A DNA stretch of 35,664 nt from an uncultured Thermomicrobiales bacterium (GTDB lineage Bacteria > Chloroflexota > Chloroflexia > Thermomicrobiales > CADCWN01): contig CADCWN010000195.1 of assembly GCA_902806415.1 (NCBI GenBank), positions 1-35,664 of the forward strand, read 5' to 3'. The position numbers were made by a program, and so were the translations under genes. This document shows, piece after piece, positions 17,161-25,610 of this stretch. The notes beneath the pieces were generated by a model, which made no database searches, had not been told where the DNA came from, and saw only the letters and a list, made by a program, of their open reading frames with translations. The first letter of the stretch is position 1; every line of letters starts with the position of its first letter.

Positions 17161-17846
17161 CGGTCGCCGCGACCGGCCCCGAGGGTCGGCGGGCGCAGCG
17201 GCGCGGGCGACGGCCGCTCGCGGTCGCGCTCCTCGCCCTGCTCGGCTTCGCGTCCGTGTTGCTTCTCGTTGTCCTCGGGGGGGCGGCGGCGTTCGATGTG
17301 CGCGCCACCCTCGGCTGGCAGCGGGTCCGCGCGCCCGGCTTGCTGCCGCTGATGCAGGGCGTCAGTTGGCTCGGGTTCCAGCCGCAAGCGGGCTACCTCA
17401 CCTTCGGTGCGATCGCGTTCCTCTTCGCGCGCCGCCTGCACCTGGAGGGCGGGTTCGCCTTGCTGGCCCTCCTCTGCGGGTTCCTCAGCGGGCCGATCAA
17501 GGGGTTGATCGAGCGCCCGCGCCCGGTGGCCGAGCGGGAGGGGATCGTCGTCCAATTCGCGGTCGGCGGCTACAGCTTCCCGAGCGGGCATGTGCTGACC
17601 TACACCATCTTCGGCGGCTTCCTCGCCTACCTCACCTACACGCTGGTCGGCTGGCGACCGCTCCGCGTCGGACTGCTGGCCTTCCTGCTCGGGCTGATCG
17701 CGCTCGTCGGCCCCTCGCGCGTCTACCTCGGCCAGCACTGGGCGACCGACACCCTCGCCTCCTACTTCCTCGGCACGGCGATCCTCGTCGCCCTGCTGGC
17801 CCTCTATCGCCTGGTCAAGGCGCGACAACTCGCCGCCGCGCCATGA
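17109..17846 (+). CDS. PAP2-family membrane phosphatase
   Basis: A 245-residue phosphatidic acid phosphatase type 2 protein, dephosphorylating a lipid phosphate or pyrophosphate at the membrane. All three signature motifs are present: KGLIERPRP, SFPSGH and SRVYLGQHWATD. About six hydrophobic segments surround them, the first being LAVALLALLGFASVLLLVVLG. The start is uncertain: TTG 17109 gives a leader (PHPPPSTNSRLPTTDSP) encoded by the repeat at 17135-17160, and no better in-frame start precedes the first membrane helix. The leader may therefore be an insertion or not translated. Confidence 0.9.
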   Translation: MPHPPPSTNSRLPTTDSPVAATGPEGRRAQRRGRRPLAVALLALLGFASVLLLVVLGGAAAFDVRATLGWQRVRAPGLLPLMQGVSWLGFQPQAGYLTFGAIAFLFARRLHLEGGFALLALLCGFLSGPIKGLIERPRPVAEREGIVVQFAVGGYSFPSGHVLTYTIFGGFLAYLTYTLVGWRPLRVGLLAFLLGLIALVGPSRVYLGQHWATDTLASYFLGTAILVALLALYRLVKARQLAAAP

Positions 17847-17866
17847 CGCCCGCGCCGCGCACCTCG

Positions 17867-17892
17867 TTGCGCCCCAGGCGGCGCGATATACT
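17867..17892 (+). promoter_or_regulatory. Possible promoter of acyl-CoA genes
   Basis: TATACT (17887-17892) with a poor, closely spaced -35-like TTGCGC (17867-17872). It lies 69 bp before the first crotonase gene. Confidence 0.3.
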
Positions 17893-17960
17893 CACGCCAT
17901 AATGTCGCGGCGTGGGGACGCGCGGGCACCCACCGCGCCCCATGGAGAGGAGGAGGGCCG

Positions 17961-18743
17961 ATGGCCGCAGTGGCATATGAACACATCCTGACCGAGATCG
18001 ACGGGCCCGTGGCGATCGTGCGCCTCAATCGTCCGCAAGCGCTCAACGCCCTCAGCGGGGCGCTGATGGACGAGGTCACGACCGCCCTCGAACGCTTCGA
18101 CCGCGACGACGCGATCCGCGCGATGGTCGTCACCGGCAATGAGCGCGCCTTCGCGGCGGGGGCCGACATCAAGGAGATGGCGAACGTCGGCGCGATCGAG
18201 ATGCAACAGGGGACCAAGCTGGGCCAGTGGGAGCGGATTCGCAAGCTGCGCAAGCCGATTATCGCGGCGGTCAGCGGCTTCTGCCTCGGCGGCGGCAACG
18301 AGCTGGCGATGAGCTGCGACCTGATCGTCGCCGCCGAGAGCGCCCGCTTCGGCCAGCCCGAGATCAATATCGGGATCATCCCCGGCGCGGGCGGCACGCA
18401 ACGCCTGACGCACGCGCTCGGTAAGGCCCGCGCGATGGAGGTCATCCTCACCGGTCGCCCGATCACCGCGCGCGAAGCCTGGGAGGCCGGGCTGATCACC
18501 AAGGTCGTGCCGAACGAAGCCTACCTGGACGAGGCGCGGGCGCTGGCCGCCGAGATCGCCACCAAGCCGCCGCTCGCCGTCCAACTCGCCAAAGACGCGA
18601 TCCTTAAGTCGTTCGACCTGCCGATCGAGCAGGGGCTCGACTACGAGCGCAAGAATTTTTATCTCCTCTTCGCCTCGGACGACATGCGCGAGGGGATGGC
18701 CGCGTTCATCGAGAAGCGCAAGCCGACGTTCAAGGGGAAGTAG
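17961..18743 (+). CDS. Enoyl-CoA hydratase (PaaF/crotonase type)
   Basis: A 260-residue crotonase that hydrates 2-enoyl-CoA to 3-hydroxyacyl-CoA. Both catalytic glutamates are present: E114 (GGGNELAMSCD) and E134 (GQPEINIGIIPGAGG). The oxyanion-hole regions are FAAGADIKEM and GFCLGGG. A GGAGG-rich ribosome site (GAGAGGAGGAGGG) precedes ATG. It is the first of three acyl-CoA genes on the plus strand, which together resemble paaF-paaG-paaH of phenylacetyl-CoA degradation. Without paaABCE or paaZ in view, ordinary beta-oxidation is equally possible. Confidence 0.93.
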   Translation: MAAVAYEHILTEIDGPVAIVRLNRPQALNALSGALMDEVTTALERFDRDDAIRAMVVTGNERAFAAGADIKEMANVGAIEMQQGTKLGQWERIRKLRKPIIAAVSGFCLGGGNELAMSCDLIVAAESARFGQPEINIGIIPGAGGTQRLTHALGKARAMEVILTGRPITAREAWEAGLITKVVPNEAYLDEARALAAEIATKPPLAVQLAKDAILKSFDLPIEQGLDYERKNFYLLFASDDMREGMAAFIEKRKPTFKGK

Positions 18744-18842
18744 TCGTGGGTCGTGAGTCGTGAGTCGTGAGGAGGTCCGCTGCTAGCTGAGTGGTCCATG
18801 GCAGCGATCTCTTTCTCACGACTCACGACCCACGACTACTCA
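18742..18842. repeat. GTCGTGAGTCGTGAG inverted repeat
   Basis: GTCGTGGGTCGTGAGTCGTG (from 18744) is answered by CTCACGACTCACGACCCACG (18815-18838). The pair spans the gap between the two crotonase genes and would form a long hairpin in the transcript. Confidence 0.75.
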
Positions 18843-18853
18843 GGAGGCCCACA

Positions 18854-19645
18854 ATGGCGCAAACTCTGCTACTCGCGCAGGATGGCGGGGTGTTGACGAT
18901 CACGTTCAATCGACCGGAGGTGCTGAACGCCCTGAACGATCAGGTGATCAAGGAGTTGGGCGAGGCGCTGCGGCGGGCGGAGTGCGACGCCGCCATCCGC
19001 TGCCTCGTGCTGACGGGCGGCGGGCGGGCCTTCTCGGCGGGGCAGGATCTCAGTTCGTTCGCGATGCGCGAGCAGAACCCCGACAGGGTCTCGATCCGCG
19101 AGCACCTGCGGGACGGTTACAACCGGATCGTGACGCGGATGCGCGGGCTGGAGAAGCCGATCGTCGCGGGGATCAACGGCGTCGCGGCGGGGGTCGGGCT
19201 GTCGCTGGCCCTCGCCGCCGACATCCGCGTCGCCGCCGAAAACGCCTCGTTCACGACCGGCTTCTCGAAGATCGGCCTCGTCCCCGACGGCGGGATGTCG
19301 TTCATGTTGCCGCTGCTGGTCGGCATCGGGCGTGCCGCCGAACTCGCCTTCACCAGCGACCGGATCGACGCGGCGGAGGCGCACCGCCTTGGCCTCGTCA
19401 ACCGCGTCGTCCCCGCCGAAGAACTCGGCGCAGCGACGGCTGCCCTGGCGGGGCAGCTCGCAACAATGCCGACGCGCGCCCTCGGCCTGACCAAGCGCGC
19501 CTTTAACCGCACGATCCTCGCCGACCTCGACGCCTGGCTCGACTACGAGGCCCACTTGCAGGAGATCGCCGGGCGCACCGACGACCACAAAGAGGGGGTG
19601 CGCGCCTTCATCGAGAAGCGGCAGGCGACGTTCACGGGGAAGTAG
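18854..19645 (+). CDS. PaaG-like enoyl-CoA hydratase/isomerase
   Basis: A 263-residue crotonase of the PaaG type (1,2-epoxyphenylacetyl-CoA isomerase/2-enoyl isomerase). Unlike the first crotonase, the first catalytic glutamate is replaced (GVAAGVGLSLALAADI), and the second position is aspartate D145 in GLVPDGGMSFMLP, the hallmark of PaaG. FSAGQDLSSF is the oxyanion-hole segment. CAGGAGG lies just before ATG 18854, so the upstream part of the frame (from 18791), in the repeat, is not coding. It is in the same direction as the neighbouring genes and separated from them by repeats. Confidence 0.92.
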   Translation: MAQTLLLAQDGGVLTITFNRPEVLNALNDQVIKELGEALRRAECDAAIRCLVLTGGGRAFSAGQDLSSFAMREQNPDRVSIREHLRDGYNRIVTRMRGLEKPIVAGINGVAAGVGLSLALAADIRVAAENASFTTGFSKIGLVPDGGMSFMLPLLVGIGRAAELAFTSDRIDAAEAHRLGLVNRVVPAEELGAATAALAGQLATMPTRALGLTKRAFNRTILADLDAWLDYEAHLQEIAGRTDDHKEGVRAFIEKRQATFTGK

Positions 19646-19650
19646 GACGG

Positions 19651-19763
19651 CCCTCACCCCCGCCGCCTGCGGGCGGCGACCCCTCTCCCCATTCGAGGAG
19701 GGGGGTGGAGAATGTACCCTCCCGCTTCAGGGGAGGGTCGCCGCCGGGGCGGCGGGGAGGGGT
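19651..19763. repeat. Foldback pair of CCGCCTGCGGGCGGCG repeats
   Basis: Two copies of the unit at 12809-12859 in opposite orientation: 19651-19697 and 19711-19763. They fill the gap between the PaaG-like and PaaH-like genes. Confidence 0.7.
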
Positions 19764-19787
19764 TAATCAAGGAGAGGGAGAAGCAGC

Positions 19788-21449
19788 GTGTCAGCAGAAC
19801 TCACGCGCGTCGGGATCGTCGGCGCGGGGACGATGGGCGCGGGGATCGCGCAGGTCGCGGCGGGGGCGGGGTGCGAGGTGGTCCTCTACGACATCGCGCC
19901 GGAGATCGTGGAGCGCGGCCTGGAGCGGATTCGCGCCGGGTATGACCGGATGGTCGCGCGCGCGCGGCTGACCGCCGAGGGTCGCGAGGCGGCGCTCGGG
20001 CGGATCGCCGTCGTCACCACCCTGGATGCCCTGGCGACCGCCGAGATCGTGATCGAGGCCGCGCCCGAGGATGCGACGATCAAGCGGCAACTCTTCGCCG
20101 AGTTGGAGCGGGTCTGCACGCCCGACGCGATCCTCGCCTCCAACACCTCCTCGCTGTCGATCACTGGGATCGCCGGGGGGCTGGCGCGGCCGGGGCGGGG
20201 CGTCGGGATGCACTTCTTCAACCCGGCCCCGGTCCTGCCGCTGGTGGAGGTGATCGGCGGCGCGGCGACCGACCCGGCGACCGTGGACACCGTCGTCGCG
20301 CTGGCGACGCGCTGGGGCAAGACGCCGGTGCGCGCGGGCGACACTCCTGGCTTCATCGTCAACCGGATCGCGCGGGCGTTCGGCGGCGAGGCGCTACGGA
20401 TCGCCGCCGAGGGGACGGCCACCCCGGCGGAGATCGACCGGATCGTCCGCGCCGCTGGCTTCCGCATGGGGCCGTTCGAGTTGAGCGATCTGGTCGGGCT
20501 CGATGTTGGTCTGGCGGTCAGTCGCGCGCTCTACGAGCAGACCTTCGGCGAGCCGCGCTACCGCCCCCACCCGATGCAAGCGCGGATGGTCGCCGCCGGG
20601 CACCTGGGGCGCAAGACCGGCCAGGGCTTCTATCGCTATGAAGGCGGCGAGCGCGTCGCCGACGACGCGGTGATCCCGTTCGCGGAGGTCGCGCCGCTCG
20701 GTCGCCCGGCCAGCATCCTCATCGCGGGGCAGGGCGCGGCAGCGGACGAGTTGGCGCTGGCGCTCCAGGGGGCCGGGCAGTCCGTCTCGACCTACTCAAC
20801 CGAGGAATCGACCGCGCTGGTCAATGCCGGGATCCCGCGCGCCCGCCGCCTGCGCGATGTGCTGCTGACCACGACGGTGGCGATCGAGGCGACGCTAGGG
20901 CCGCGCGAGTTGAAGCGCGCCTACTGGTTCGAGTTGGACGAGATGCTGCCGCCCCAAATCCCCCTCCTCGCGCTGGCGCTCGGCCACGGCGCGACCGAGT
21001 TGGGCTCGTGGAGCGCTCGCCCGGAGCGGGTCATCGGGCTCGGTCTCGCCGGGCCATTCGCCAGCGCCCCGCTCGTCGAGCTGGCGCGCGGCGAGCGGAC
21101 CGGCGAGGCGGCGCTCACCCGCGCGGTCGCCTTCCTGCGCGCCGTGGGGAAAGAGGTAGCGGTCGTCGGCGACCCGCCCGGCCAGGTTCTCATCCGGATC
21201 CTTAGTGGCCTGATCAACGAGGCGGCGTTCGCGCTCGACGACCGGATCGCCAGCGCCGCCGATATCGACACCGCCCTGAAATTGGGCCTGAACTACCCGG
21301 CGGGGCCGATCGAGTGGTCCGAGCGACTCGGCCTCGATCGCGTGGTGACGACCCTCGACGGCCTGCACACCTACTACGGCGAGGAGCGCTACCGCGTTGC
21401 CCCGCGCCTGCGCCGCGCCCTGCTGGCCGGATACGCGCGGCTCGGGTAG
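19788..21449 (+). CDS. 3-hydroxyacyl-CoA dehydrogenase (PaaH-like)
   Basis: A 553-residue NAD-dependent dehydrogenase oxidising 3-hydroxyacyl-CoA. The Rossmann domain opens with VGIVGAGTMGAGIAQ (residues about 8-22). The first C-terminal domain follows (GFIVNRIARAFGGEALRI, FRMGPFELSDLVGLDVGL). After a divergent linker a second C-terminal domain (VLIRILSGLINEAAFAL, GLNYPAGPIEWSERLG) is present, as in PaaH/PaaC proteins of about 500 residues. It starts with GTG after AAGGAGAGGGAG. Together with the two crotonases it forms the hydration and oxidation steps of a beta-oxidation-type pathway. A thiolase is not in the window. Confidence 0.94.
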   Translation: MSAELTRVGIVGAGTMGAGIAQVAAGAGCEVVLYDIAPEIVERGLERIRAGYDRMVARARLTAEGREAALGRIAVVTTLDALATAEIVIEAAPEDATIKRQLFAELERVCTPDAILASNTSSLSITGIAGGLARPGRGVGMHFFNPAPVLPLVEVIGGAATDPATVDTVVALATRWGKTPVRAGDTPGFIVNRIARAFGGEALRIAAEGTATPAEIDRIVRAAGFRMGPFELSDLVGLDVGLAVSRALYEQTFGEPRYRPHPMQARMVAAGHLGRKTGQGFYRYEGGERVADDAVIPFAEVAPLGRPASILIAGQGAAADELALALQGAGQSVSTYSTEESTALVNAGIPRARRLRDVLLTTTVAIEATLGPRELKRAYWFELDEMLPPQIPLLALALGHGATELGSWSARPERVIGLGLAGPFASAPLVELARGERTGEAALTRAVAFLRAVGKEVAVVGDPPGQVLIRILSGLINEAAFALDDRIASAADIDTALKLGLNYPAGPIEWSERLGLDRVVTTLDGLHTYYGEERYRVAPRLRRALLAGYARLG

Positions 21450-21537
21450 CCCCTCACGGTGAAGCCCCGGACACGCTCGCTGCGTATCTGATCACGGCGA
21501 GCACGAATAGTCGCCTCGTGCGATGATAGGGGGCTTC

Positions 21538-21714
21538 ATGGGCAATCTGATTCGGATCATCCTGGCGGTGATCCTGCCGCCGGTCGGGGTCTTCCTGAAG
21601 GTGGGCCTCGGCCTGCAATTCTGGATCAACATCCTGCTGACGCTGCTCGGCTATATCCCCGGACTCGTCCACGCGATCTGGATCGTCGCGCAGGATAATC
21701 GGGCGCGGGTGTAA
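21538..21714 (+). CDS. Pmp3/YqaE-family membrane peptide
   Basis: A 58-residue hydrophobic protein of the UPF0057/Pmp3 family with two membrane helices: IRIILAVILPPVGVFLKVG and LQFWINILLTLLGYIPGLVHAIW. The family pattern (LPPxGV, WINxxLTxLGYIPGxxHA) is exact. Members are linked to membrane potential and stress, with the molecular role unclear. ATG 21538 is preferred to ATG 21523 because family proteins begin immediately before the first helix and AGGGGG lies upstream. Confidence 0.92.
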   Translation: MGNLIRIILAVILPPVGVFLKVGLGLQFWINILLTLLGYIPGLVHAIWIVAQDNRARV

Positions 21715-21723
21715 CGACACCGA

Positions 21724-21764
21724 TCGCGAGCGCCATCGTATCCGCTACACGATGGCGCTCGCGA
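21724..21764. terminator. Bidirectional terminator hairpin
   Basis: Perfect 16-bp arms (21724-21739 and 21749-21764) with a 9-base loop, between the convergent Pmp3 and GNAT genes. Confidence 0.75.
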
Positions 21765-21774
21765 AAGCGACCGG

Positions 21775-22263
21775 TCAGAATCGCTGATACATCACATGCA
21801 ACCCGACCCGGCCATGCTGCGGGTGCTCGAACGCTTCGGGGATTGTCGTCATAATCGCGAAGCCCAACCGTTGCCACAGGTGGACAGCCGCCGCATTGGT
21901 CTCCACGACCGCGTTGAACTGCATCCCGTGGAAGCCCCGTTCGCGCGCCCACCGCAGCGCCTCCAGGCCCAGCGCGCGACCGATCCCTCGACCTTGCGCC
22001 GCAGGATCGACCATGAAGCTCGCCGTCGCGATATGCGCGCCCCGCCCCGGTCGGTTCGGCCCCATCTTGGCGCTGCCCAAGACAATGCCATCGTCCCCCA
22101 CGGCGACGACGCACCGGCCCGGCGGGCGTTCCATCCACAGATCCGCAATCTCCCGGTCATCCAGGTCTTCGGGATAGGCATAGGTTTCACCCGCCGCGAC
22201 GATGGTGCGGAAGAAGCGCGCGGTTGCGGGCAGGTCCTCATCGTTGGCGTCACGAATGATCAT
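21775..22263 (-). CDS. GNAT-family N-acetyltransferase
   Basis: A 162-residue acetyl-CoA-dependent acetyltransferase. The GNAT fold shows the acetyl-CoA loop motif A QGRGIGRALG after strand IATASFMVDP, and the late FNAVVETNAAAVHLWQRLGF motif B, as in PhinothricinAT-/RimI-like members with the ATN-AAVHLW segment. Substrate not assignable. ATG 22263 has only a weak ribosome site. It is convergent with Pmp3. Confidence 0.9.
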   Translation of the reverse strand: MIIRDANDEDLPATARFFRTIVAAGETYAYPEDLDDREIADLWMERPPGRCVVAVGDDGIVLGSAKMGPNRPGRGAHIATASFMVDPAAQGRGIGRALGLEALRWARERGFHGMQFNAVVETNAAAVHLWQRLGFAIMTTIPEAFEHPQHGRVGLHVMYQRF

Positions 22264-22316
22264 GATGCAGATCCAAGGACAGAGGCTGATGAATAAATCT
22301 TGCCCGCCCGCTCGAC

Positions 22317-22586
22317 CTACGCAGTAACCTGCGTCGGAGAGGCACGAGCTACCACTCGGTCATACTCAACGCTTTCCAAAAGCCCCTTCTCATCCAGGAG
22401 CCTGCGAATAGCAATGGCATGGTGTGGGCGGACGAGATCATCCGGCGCATAGTCCGGGAGCAGGATCACCGTATCAGATGCATCATGCCGGTAGTGCCGA
22501 TGATCACCACGGGGCTTGGAGTGGACGAAGCCGAGGCGTAAGAGCAGTACCTCGAACTCGCGAAAGGTGATGCGATCAGTATTCAT
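22317..22586 (-). CDS. HicA-like (YcfA-type) protein
   Basis: An 89-residue protein with the HicA/YcfA double-stranded RNA-binding-like pattern: FREFEVLLLRLGF, then the histidine motif GDHRHYRH (H29 in the place of the catalytic GSH/GNH histidine), and the late RRLLDEKGLLES helix. Classical HicA toxins cleave mRNA and are paired with HicB. No HicB is present. Instead its start overlaps by 11 bp the end of the DUF4365 gene. It could be a toxin with a different partner or an RNA-binding accessory. GC content is visibly lower than in the flanks. Confidence 0.75.
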   Translation of the reverse strand: MNTDRITFREFEVLLLRLGFVHSKPRGDHRHYRHDASDTVILLPDYAPDDLVRPHHAIAIRRLLDEKGLLESVEYDRVVARASPTQVTA

Positions 22587-23091
22587 GGCGGATCACCTCA
22601 CGGCCTTGACGATGAACCCGATCGCGGAAACGGGCGAATCCCCTGATCGCATCTGCATCGAGTACTCGCGACCGCTCGAAGTGGACGGTTACCGTATTGC
22701 CACTATTCTCCAACACCGAGCTTAACTGTGCCAACCGCTCGAAGTATGCTTGCACGTAAAGCCAGTATGCCACATCGTGCTGAGCATCGTACACGATCAG
22801 TATAACCGGTTCCAATTCCTCCAACCAAAGCGCAACATCTCGCCTGTCAAGAGGGAAGGAGATTGTTTCGGCGTCTGCCAGGAATTGCAGCGAATCGGTC
22901 GCCTTCACCTGAATGAATACGAACCCGCTCTCGATCTCCCCATACTCGTTGTATGAGTGCATCACAAGATCATAGCCGTAATCATGCTCCACACGATCGG
23001 CGCTAAAACCACAGGTGAGGACGTGTCGCTCAACGTGATTCACGCTAAGATCGGCGATAACATGAGTACGGGGCCGCTTCTTCGTGGGCAA
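22576..23091 (-). CDS. DUF4365 protein, PD-(D/E)XK nuclease-like
   Basis: A 171-residue protein with the features of DUF4365, a family with predicted restriction-endonuclease fold. The core is E21 in VNHVERHVL, D41 in HDYGYDLVMHS and Q61-x-K63 in FVFIQVKAT, which fits the E...D...(D/E/Q)xK nuclease site. No DNA-binding domain is seen. It starts at TTG 23091 after a G-rich site, 17 bp after tauE. It overlaps the HicA-like gene, implying coupled translation. GC is lower than in the neighbours, which suggests transfer. Nuclease activity is predicted, not shown. Confidence 0.75.
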   Translation of the reverse strand: MPTKKRPRTHVIADLSVNHVERHVLTCGFSADRVEHDYGYDLVMHSYNEYGEIESGFVFIQVKATDSLQFLADAETISFPLDRRDVALWLEELEPVILIVYDAQHDVAYWLYVQAYFERLAQLSSVLENSGNTVTVHFERSRVLDADAIRGFARFRDRVHRQGREVIRHEY

Positions 23092-23108
23092 CGCGCACCC
23101 CCCTGAGC

Positions 23109-23882
23109 CTACGAATACTGCCGCACGAAGAAGTACAACGTCATCGCGCAGGCGACGAAGATGGTGAAGCGGCGGATAAGCTGCGGGTCGAGGCGGCGGG
23201 CGTAGAACGCCCCGCCGTAGCCGCCGAGGATCGCGCCGATCAGCATCACGATCGCCTCGGGCCAGGCGACCGCCCCGGCGAGGACGAAGGTCGCCACCGC
23301 GACGCCGTTGATGCAGCTCGCCAGCGCCGTCTTCAGCCCGTTCATGATGTGCATATTGTCCAGGCCGATGAACGCCATCGCGGCCAGCATCACGAAGCCC
23401 ATCCCGCCGCCGAAGTATCCGCCATAGATCCCGAGCAAGACCTGCACGATGGAGATACCGACGATCCCGCCGCGCGTCGGCCCGCCGCTGTGACCCAGCC
23501 GAGCTCGCAGGCGCGCCACCAACGGCCCGCCGAAGACCAGCAGCAGGGTCGCCAGCAAGAGGAGCCAGGGGATGAGCCGCGCGAACGTCGCCTGCGGCGT
23601 GCGGAGCAGGACGACCGCGCCGAGGATACCGCCGACCACGCTGGCCGCGCTGAGCGGGAGCAGCAACCCCCGCTGCTCGCGCAACTCCCGCCGATAGCCG
23701 ACCGTCGCGGCGACCGTCCCCGGCCAGACGGCGACCGAACTGGTCGCGTTAGCGCTCACCACCGGCACTCCGGCGAAGATCAGCATCGGGAAGGTCAGGA
23801 ACTGCCCGCCCCCCGCGACCGAATTCAACGCCCCCGCGCCGAACGCCGCCGCGAACAGGCCGATGGCGGTGAGCAGGGTCAT
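23109..23882 (-). CDS. TauE/SafE-family membrane permease
   Basis: A 257-residue integral membrane protein of the TauE/SafE (sulfite/sulfonate exporter) family. It has the N-terminal repeat signature AAAFGAGALNSVAGGGQFLTFPML and GVPVVSANATSSVAVWPG, about eight membrane helices, and the second-half repeat GGYFGGGMGFVMLAAMAFIGL. The transported anion is not certain. ATG 23882 has no good ribosome site visible, though the start fits the family. It is followed by DUF4365 on the same strand after 17 bp. Confidence 0.93.
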   Translation of the reverse strand: MTLLTAIGLFAAAFGAGALNSVAGGGQFLTFPMLIFAGVPVVSANATSSVAVWPGTVAATVGYRRELREQRGLLLPLSAASVVGGILGAVVLLRTPQATFARLIPWLLLLATLLLVFGGPLVARLRARLGHSGGPTRGGIVGISIVQVLLGIYGGYFGGGMGFVMLAAMAFIGLDNMHIMNGLKTALASCINGVAVATFVLAGAVAWPEAIVMLIGAILGGYGGAFYARRLDPQLIRRFTIFVACAMTLYFFVRQYS

Positions 23883-23954
23883 CGGCGTGCTGCTGTATGG
23901 TGCATCGGTGCTCCCTGTCGGTGTGGGTTGTTACGGTTGATCGACGTGAAGCTG

Positions 23955-24140
23955 TCGGATGCGCCGAGGCCGCCGATTGAAATCGGCGCTCCCTGCCTGC
24001 GGCCACAAAGTCCCTGCGGGACTATATTGCGAATCTATTGCCCTTGAACCACAACGCCTCGATCCCCGTATCCCAGCCTACTTCAGTAGGCTTCGTGGCC
24101 ACGGGCCACCTAGCCGGGGATTTCAATCCTCGGTCCACTG
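23955..24140. repeat. Cluster of short hairpins
   Basis: In the 333-bp gap upstream of tauE lie several small palindromes: CCGATTGAAATCGG, GTCCCTGCGGGAC, AGCCTACTTCAGTAGGCT, CCGGGGATTTCAATCCTCGG. CTTCGTGGCCAC and CGGCCACAAAG link them to the repeats at 9858, 27917 and 32511. No gene is seen in 23883-24215. Confidence 0.6.
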
Positions 24141-24215
24141 CCTCTCCATCATCCGGCGACACCACGCCAACAACGCTACCGCTTACCGCATTCGCCTATC
24201 AGTCCTATAGCCCCC

Positions 24216-25571
24216 TCACACCCCCAACTGCTGCGTCAACTCGCGCAGGAAGCCTCCCGCGTCGATGACGAGCCCGGCGGTCTGCAAGCTCCCCCGATCG
24301 AGCAACTTGGTGACGACCGCCGGATTAATATCCACGCAGACGGTCAGTGTGGCGGCGGGGAGGAGGTTGCCGACGGCGATCGCGTGCAGGGTCGTCCCCA
24401 TCAACAGCGCCAGCCCGACGCCCTGCGGCGACTGCACATGCGCGCGCATCGCCCGCTGCGCCGCCATCGTGTCGGTGATCACATCGGGGAGCGGGCCGTC
24501 GTCGCGGATCGATCCGGCGAGGACGAACGGGACATCGTTCTTGACACACTCATACATGATCCCGCTCGTGAGCAGCCCGCTCCCCACGGCATTCGCGATA
24601 CTCCCCGCCGCGCGGATCGCGTTGATCGAGCGCAGATGGTGCTCATGGCCGTGTTCGAGCGCCGCGCCCTCGCTATCGGCGCTCAGGGAGACGCCGAGGC
24701 TGGTGTTGTAGAGCGCCGATTCGATGTCGTGCGCGGCGAGGGCGTTGCCGGCGAAGAGGAGTTTGACGTAGCCGTTGCGGATCAGCGCGGCGAGTAGCGG
24801 CCCCGCGCCGGTGTGAATGATCGCCGGGCCGCCGACCACGAGGGTGCGCCCGCCGACCTCGCGCACGCGGCGCATCTGCTCGGCCAGTTCGGCGATTGCC
24901 GCCGCCTTCGGGCGCTCGCTGCTGACCGCGCTGCTCATGAAACTGAAGCCGCCCTGACTCGCCCGCGCCGCCGAGCCGAGCAGGGCCGGGCTGCGCGGGC
25001 GCTCGATCGGCAGGACCCGCACCCCCTCATGCCCGATCACGATCGGCGTCCCGGCGCGCACGTCGGCCATTGGCACCACATACGCCCCGACCGGCTTCAG
25101 GTCCGACCCCAGGCGCAGCGCGATCGCCAGGTCCATCTCGATCGCCTCGACCACCACCCAGTCGCCACCGATCCGCACCTCGGTCGGCATATTGGTGGTG
25201 CAGTGGAAGCCCTCGGGCAGGACGCCATCGGCGGGGGCAGGGGCGCTGCGGGCGTCGGTCTCCTCCGCCTCCAGTCCCTGCGCACCGAGTCGGTTGACCG
25301 CCTCTAGCATCTCATCGAGCGCGTCGGGGGTCGCGGCGTGGATAGCGATCCGGCAATAGCTCGGGTCGAACTTGTTGCGCCCGACATCGAACTGCTCGAT
25401 ATAGAACTCGGCGTTGCGGTCCATCACCAGGTCCATCACCTGGGAGAGGATGTGGGAGTCGATGATATGCCCGCGCAACTCGACCGTGCGCGCGTGCGGC
25501 AGGCGCGGCGCGCCCTCGCCCGCCGCTGTTCGCCCGTCCCGCCGACTTGCCTGTGCTCTCGTCTCGTGCAT
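24216..25571 (-). CDS. TIGR00300-family ornithine cyclodeaminase (LOR/SDH domain)
   Basis: A 451-residue protein of the TIGR00300/LOR-SDH family, now associated with ornithine cyclodeaminase, which turns ornithine into proline and ammonia; the archaeal type uses a nickel-pincer cofactor. The N-terminal LOR/SDH part has VELRGHIIDSHILSQVMD and the DNAEFYIEQFDVG-like segment; the middle has LPEGFHCTTNMPTEVR; the C-terminal Rossmann-like part has VGGPAIIHTGAG, LFAGNALAAHDIE and the late VCVDINPAVVTKLLDRGS. ATG 25571 follows GTGGAGAAG. It is not the mu-crystallin-type enzyme. The exact reaction is known from few members. A 39-bp gap separates it from the AbrB-like gene. Confidence 0.85.
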   Translation of the reverse strand: MHETRAQASRRDGRTAAGEGAPRLPHARTVELRGHIIDSHILSQVMDLVMDRNAEFYIEQFDVGRNKFDPSYCRIAIHAATPDALDEMLEAVNRLGAQGLEAEETDARSAPAPADGVLPEGFHCTTNMPTEVRIGGDWVVVEAIEMDLAIALRLGSDLKPVGAYVVPMADVRAGTPIVIGHEGVRVLPIERPRSPALLGSAARASQGGFSFMSSAVSSERPKAAAIAELAEQMRRVREVGGRTLVVGGPAIIHTGAGPLLAALIRNGYVKLLFAGNALAAHDIESALYNTSLGVSLSADSEGAALEHGHEHHLRSINAIRAAGSIANAVGSGLLTSGIMYECVKNDVPFVLAGSIRDDGPLPDVITDTMAAQRAMRAHVQSPQGVGLALLMGTTLHAIAVGNLLPAATLTVCVDINPAVVTKLLDRGSLQTAGLVIDAGGFLRELTQQLGV

Positions 25572-25610
25572 CGTGCTTCTCCACAAGAAATATCTTCGCA
25601 GAGCGCGGGG

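Noticed and set aside
22317-22586. Classical HicAB toxin-antitoxin pair
   Set aside because: No HicB-like protein lies on either side; the partner is DUF4365.
23955-24140. CRISPR array
   Set aside because: The hairpins differ from each other and have no regular spacing or constant direct repeat; no cas genes in the window.
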